Below the pieces are notes generated by a model. The model was not told the DNA's origin, did no database searches, and worked only from the letters and a program-made list of their open reading frames with translations. The translations under genes were made by a program, and so were the position numbers. A stretch of 64,000 nucleotides of DNA from Undaria pinnatifida (lineage: Eukaryota > Sar > Phaeophyceae > Laminariales > Alariaceae). Positions 22,001 through 28,000 of this stretch are shown piece after piece. Every line of letters begins with the position of its first letter. The first letter of the stretch is position 1. The stretch lies in assembly GCA_012845835.1 (NCBI GenBank), contig JABAKD010000021.1, forward strand, positions 11,395,199-11,459,198, in the 5' to 3' direction.

Positions 22001-25000
22001 GGTCCCGGGGCGTTCGACCAAAAAAAAAAAATAATGAGGGCCTTTAACCAAAAACATGATAGGGGGGGGGGGCGTTGATCGGGGGGCGTTTGCACAAAAA
22101 AATGATCGGGGGGCGTTTGCCTTGAACAATTATGCGGGGGGGGGTGGGATAGGAGGGGTGTTTACCCAAAAAAAAGGTAGGAGGGGCGTTTACCCAAGAA
22201 TATTATAGGAGGGGCATTTACCCAAGAAAACGATAGGAGGGGCGTTTACCCAAGAAAACGATAGGAGGGGCGTTTACCCAAGAAAACGATAGGAGGGGCG
22301 TTTACCCAAGAAAACAATAGGAGCGGCGTTTACCCAAGAAAACGATAGGAGCGGCGTTTACCCAAGAAAACGATAGGAGGGGCCTTTAATTAAAGAAAAC
22401 GATAGGAGGGGCGTTTAATCAAAGAAAATGATAGCGGGTGCGTTTACTCAAATAGATGGTGGGGGGGCGTTTAACCAAAAAAATAAGGGGGGGGGGGGGG
22501 GGGCTTACCCATTAAGATGATAGGGTGGACGTTTACCCAAAACATTGATAGGGAGGGAGTTCACCCAAAACAAGGATTGGGGGGGGGGGGGGGGGGGGGG
22601 GGCGTTTACTGTGTGGCCGGAGCGTTTTTCGCATTTTTGTTTTGACAGGGGGCAGTTACTCTGGGTTTTGCCCGTTGTCCCTCAAAGTAGCGCCACCACG
22701 GGGGGATTTTTAAAACTATATATATCGGGCTTTACAGTTTCCGCGCACAGACCGACTAAAATCACCCTGTTGACCCTGATAGTTACACTGTAGTTGCAAG
22801 GGGAGTCGCCGACCTATATCCTTACATGAGGACACACAACCCGTCATACGCGCGATCGGAGTATCACACACAGCTTGCAAAGATGAGTTTCGACAAAATA
22901 TTCGATCTCACAGCTGGAGTGTATTTTCATTTTTTATAATATAATAGGGGAGGCGTTTACTCGAGCATGTATCACAAGGACAGAACACCACGGCACAACG
23001 CCCTCAGCTCTCAACGCCTAATGCTATGTACCGGTATTACGTGTGTACTACTTACTATTGCTGTGTACTCGTATTTTAGCTTTCTTCATCGATCGTCCTC
23101 TCGGTTCTCTTTTTTTCTTTTCGCAAATCAAGGCGTTAACTAAACCGAAAAAAAAACAAGGTGTTGACTAAACCGGAGGAGCGAGGTTAACACCAAGCCT
23201 GCGTTGTGCAGATGGACAAAAACTGGTACACAAACCCAAAGTGTACGGAGCTTGAGCTTCTTTTACCCTGATCTCCAGGACAATCTAAAAAAAATGAAAA
23301 TGAATAAACCCGTAGCGCCGATCAGAACCACCTCTGCAAAAGTAGCTCTTGGCATTCTAAAATTGCTAGTTGCACCAAATCATGGGCCTTTTCTTTCTGC
23401 ACCTTTTATCGTTCCGTTGTATTCTTCCTTGGGCGAGCGTGGCGGGCGGCGTCAGCCGCCCGCAGCGCGGAGCCCTTGTACGAAAATACGAAAACACGAA
23501 AAGGCAAAAACCGAAAGCAGCTAACAAAAACTAAAAAACACGCTTCAAAAAGCTCGGCGAGTTGGCCGAGATATTAACCGGGATATACATGACGTATGGC
23601 GGGCGGTATGTTTTTTTTTTTAAACGAAGAAACAACCTTCTCTTTTCGTACTTTGTACTCTTTTCAGCACGCAAAAAAACAAAAAAGCAAGGTCGGGAAT
23701 TGTCATAACCTTTCTCGTGGCCTTTTACTTTGTTAGTAGTATAGACTATACTCATGTACTAGCCGGTGTCCCCGGTGCTTTAATGTTGTTCCCACAACAA
23801 CTCGCATAATCAAGTCCGTGGTTACAGGGCAAGCTTAGTCACTCTGGAGTGAAGGACTACTTATACCTACGATGGGACCCGAAGGGTGCGCCAGCTGGCG
23901 TTGGGCTGCGAAAGCAACTGAGTTAAATCGACACACGACGCGTATGAAAATACGTGGAAGTGTGGTGAGCTAAAGCTTTATTTTTCCCCATCCGCCGGAG
24001 GATGAAAAAAAAAAAAAAAAAAAAAATGCCAAAGGGAAAAAGTAAACAAGCCAACAGTGGTCGTACACGCATCTATCATAGCCACAACGGTCTCCAGAAG
24101 GTCGCTGAGGGTTGTTGTTGTTGGTGTTGTTCTCAGGGGGTAAAACCTTACACGATTTGTTTGGGCTGGAATTTTTTTTTCTTCTTTTTTTTCGCACACT
24201 TCTACTTTCCAGCTTCTGGACCAGCCGTGGTCACAGGTGTCGTCCTTTCTCCCCCCCGGTTCTTGCCTTCAATTTATCTCGCGCATAGGGTTCAGCAATC
24301 CCACTGCTCGTCGATTTTTCATCGAGTGTAAAAACTGATGCTAAAAGTAGAAAAAAAAAAGCATGCAAAACCCATTGATTCGACGTATGACACGAATTTC
24401 CGGGTACCTGGATACCTTCACCAACTGATACATTCCTCAGGTGTACAGCCGGGCAAGGTTCTCCTTCGGGATGGGGTTAAAACCCATTTCCAACTCCAAC
24501 TCTTTTCCCAGTCTAATTCCAAGTGTTTTGTTCCCATATTGGGAGTGCGGTGCTAACAAGCTTGATATCCCGGGGACGTCGCACGTCGCAAGCCAAAAAG
24601 GGGAACACAGCCTTTCCAATGATACATCTGAGGGCCGTTCCTAACGAGCACAAAAAATGTCAGGGGACGTGGGGCAAAAAATGAGCTATGAGCTACTGCT
24701 ATTGCCACTGCTGTATGCTTCGTGTACCTGGTGTGAGGTCCCACCACGTGTGTTTGATTGTTGCGTTGGACGTGAAACCGCTGTTGTTTGCCGTTGCTTG
24801 ATATCCTGCTGTGCACCAACCACACACATGCACCGTGACTGCCCGCCCAAAGGCAAGGGCTAGAAGCACGGCTCCTGCAGTCGTACTGTTGCTGCTGCTG
24901 TGTTGCTCCTGGTTGTGGTGGAACTCGAGTAGAGAAGGGCCTACTCGTAGTAGATTCTGTCGATCGATATTCTTAGTATAATTTCCTCACAAGGGTTTCG

Positions 25001-28000
25001 ATGGACCTTGCGCGGCTGGGCGAAACCAGGCAGGCGGCAGTATGGGCCTTGCTCTGCGGGTCTTGCTCGGTGCGACTAACTTCCAGATGCAGCGTGGGGA
25101 GCACAACAACTCGAGATATAGTAGCGCGGTGCCAATCTCCCGGGTAAACGGGCGGAGGGGGACAGATTTGTCACAGGCGAGGTGTGTTACATGCACCGCA
25201 GTGCAAGGTTTACGTACAACAGAAGCCACAAGGTTAGGTGCAACAGATACGTATCATGCTCGAGAGATGTACTGCTGCTGCTGCTGCGGCTGCTGTTGGT
25301 CCTGCTGGCTGTTTGGAGCTGCGTCGTAGCAGAAAGCAGAAGGGGTAAAAACAAGTCGGCCGATGTTGCACAGCGGGCGAAAGATCGGAGCGGGTAAACA
25401 AATCTGAGAGCGGAGCGGGCTATTAACCCCTTTAGAGCGGCAAAACCCTTCCCTATACTAATTCCAAGTAAAATGGCTTTCCAGTTGTAAAGGCGTTCAA
25501 AAAGAACAACAAATTGTGGGGTTTTCCGTTCACACATACTGGGCTAAGCGAGGCGGAACGCAACCCCCTGAAAAAAAGAGCCAGTTCAGCGACATTGTAT
25601 GCTCAGAGCACCTCCGCGGAGCTCGGCCGGGATCCCGGCACGCGTCGTAACGTACCGAATCCCCCCTTGCTTGCCCCGCAGCCAAAAGTGCAAGAAAAAA
25701 AAGCTCGACCGCCCAAGAACAGCATGCCACGAGAAAAAAAAAGCATACTGTTGCATAGACGTATCATAACGTACCTGACTGCTACCGTCCGGTACAAGGT
25801 ACCTGTCATGTTATACCTGCGACTCTTCGAGCTGTAGTTGGATTGAAATCTCGGGGGTGTCGAACCTTGAAAAGGGGGAACACGGGAATACGAAATGTGT
25901 ACCATTAACAGTAATTAGTATTATTAAAGTGGGCGTTACTCTACCTGGTACATAATACAAACACACTTTTGTCCTTTAGTTTTGGCCTTCCCGTTTCCTC
26001 TTGGGTGCCCGTGGGGGCTACTGAGGCGATGATGACATAGACATCGCCGTCGAAGATACGGTAAGTAGAGGACAGACCAGACAGCAACGCTCCTAACCCT
26101 CTAGTAGTTGCATTCGGAACCCAGTTGGGGTGCTGCCGCGACGCCGGCTGGGTGGTGTCATCTGCTTTGTTGCCGTGTTTCCTGCTGTCCCAAACAGCAG
26201 AATAGCGATATAAAAGGTCTATCAATATTGATGTCTACCTTCCGAATCAGTACGGTAGAATGGTGATACAAAAGGTTTATCGATACCTACGGTCGGAGAC
26301 ATGAGGTTTCGCCTCTCAGTCCCACTACCCTATGGCCTAAACAACTGGCGCCGTTCTGGAAATGTCTTTCGATGGACGTCCGTCGCAGCGATAGATTTTG
26401 AGATTAGATGGCACTACACATTAGCCGAACAAGACATCAGTGAACTGGACAATCGATACTCATTGCTGTCCACAATAGGATTCTGAGAGTGTAAATCGAT
26501 GCCTATCGCAAGCAAAAATAAGCCTCGTGTCGGAACACCGTAATATCCTCTGTCCACGCCCCCTGGGGCGAGCGTTTGTTTTTCAATACAACGTTGTCCC
26601 CGGGGAGAACAACAACAAATCGGACCGTACCCACGTTTAGGGGGACAACCTGTTAGGGACTACTGTTGTGGGATCATTTTCGGAGTAGAAAAACGGGTTA
26701 AAGCATGCGCAGTAAGCTATGCTCCCAGGCAAAAAAAAAAAAAAAAACCCTTAGGGACCCAGGTATGGCGACAAAAAGAAAAGACAAAGAAGACAAGCGT
26801 GTCCCTTGTCCCTTTACTATGTTACAAGTACGAAAAAGGTATAGCATCGGCTGTCGACGCATACCGAAGTCAAGGAACTGAGGTTTTATTTTCGAATCAT
26901 CGCCCGCATAAAACGCCGTCACATCTTCGTAGCGCGGAAGGCTACACCCAAGTCGTGGTGGGGTATACATGTCCCTCACTTTGATGCGAGCCGATGAGGG
27001 AAGAAGGGGCTGAACGTAAGGGCCGAAGCTTTCCCGCGACCACACTAAAGGCGGGTGGCGTAGTGGGGTGGGGAGGGAAGATCCTGTTTAGTGACCGCGG
27101 ATCTGAGTTACGACTAGGGAGGGAGAAGGAGAAATAAGGAGTGCGGAGATTATAGATGTGATGAGCGAAAAAAAGAAACAGAGAAGAGAAAAAAAGTATG
27201 ACCTCGCCTTACAAGCGGTTTAGTACAATAAAGCGAACGTGTGACGCAACTACATGCGTTGCATGAAGCTCGAGTGTCCCATCTATGAGACTTATATTTA
27301 AAATATACACCCCGTCGGCCCCGGTTGCTTGGTATTGCCGACCATGTAGCTGTGGTAATCGCAATTTTTATTTTTTTCGATATTTTTCCCTTCTCAAGTG
27401 TTTCGACTTGTTTGGCGGGAACAAAAAACAATGCGGGAACGTACAAAACGAGGAAATACTTTAACCGCGAGGTTGGACGGGATGGGACCGTGCGTATGCA
27501 CAACTCAATGGGACGGAACGGTAGGTATACTTTTTTACCAGGATACGAGACGGCAAACATATTTTTTCATGACGGGACGGGACGTAAATTCTATATTCTA
27601 CGATCGAATGGGACGGTAAATTCCAAGCTTATGTTCTGTAGGGTTTGTGGATTACGGGTAAGGGTATGGGAATCTCACAGAACTTCCAGAACTTTCGGGT
27701 ACGGGTATGTGTTAGACAACTTCTAGAAGTTCCGGGTATTGTGGCACGGGCGTACTGAACTCGCAGAAGTTCCGGGCGGGTACAAAAGGTGCCGTACCCG
27801 TACCCCGGGTATTGTGACATGGGGTGTGCAAACTCACAAAAGTTCCGAGTATTGTGGCACGGGCGTACAGAGCTTACAGAAGTTCCGGGTACGGGTATCA
27901 ATGTCCTACAGAACTTACAGAAGTCCCGGGTAAGGGTAGTACCCGGGAAAATGCACACCCCCTTGGGGGGGAATTTGATTTGAAGTGGAGGATTTAATCC

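Noticed and set aside
22050..22610. CRISPR-like array of 28-bp repeats
   Set aside because: Units are directly adjacent with no unique spacers, and the context is eukaryotic. It is a minisatellite.
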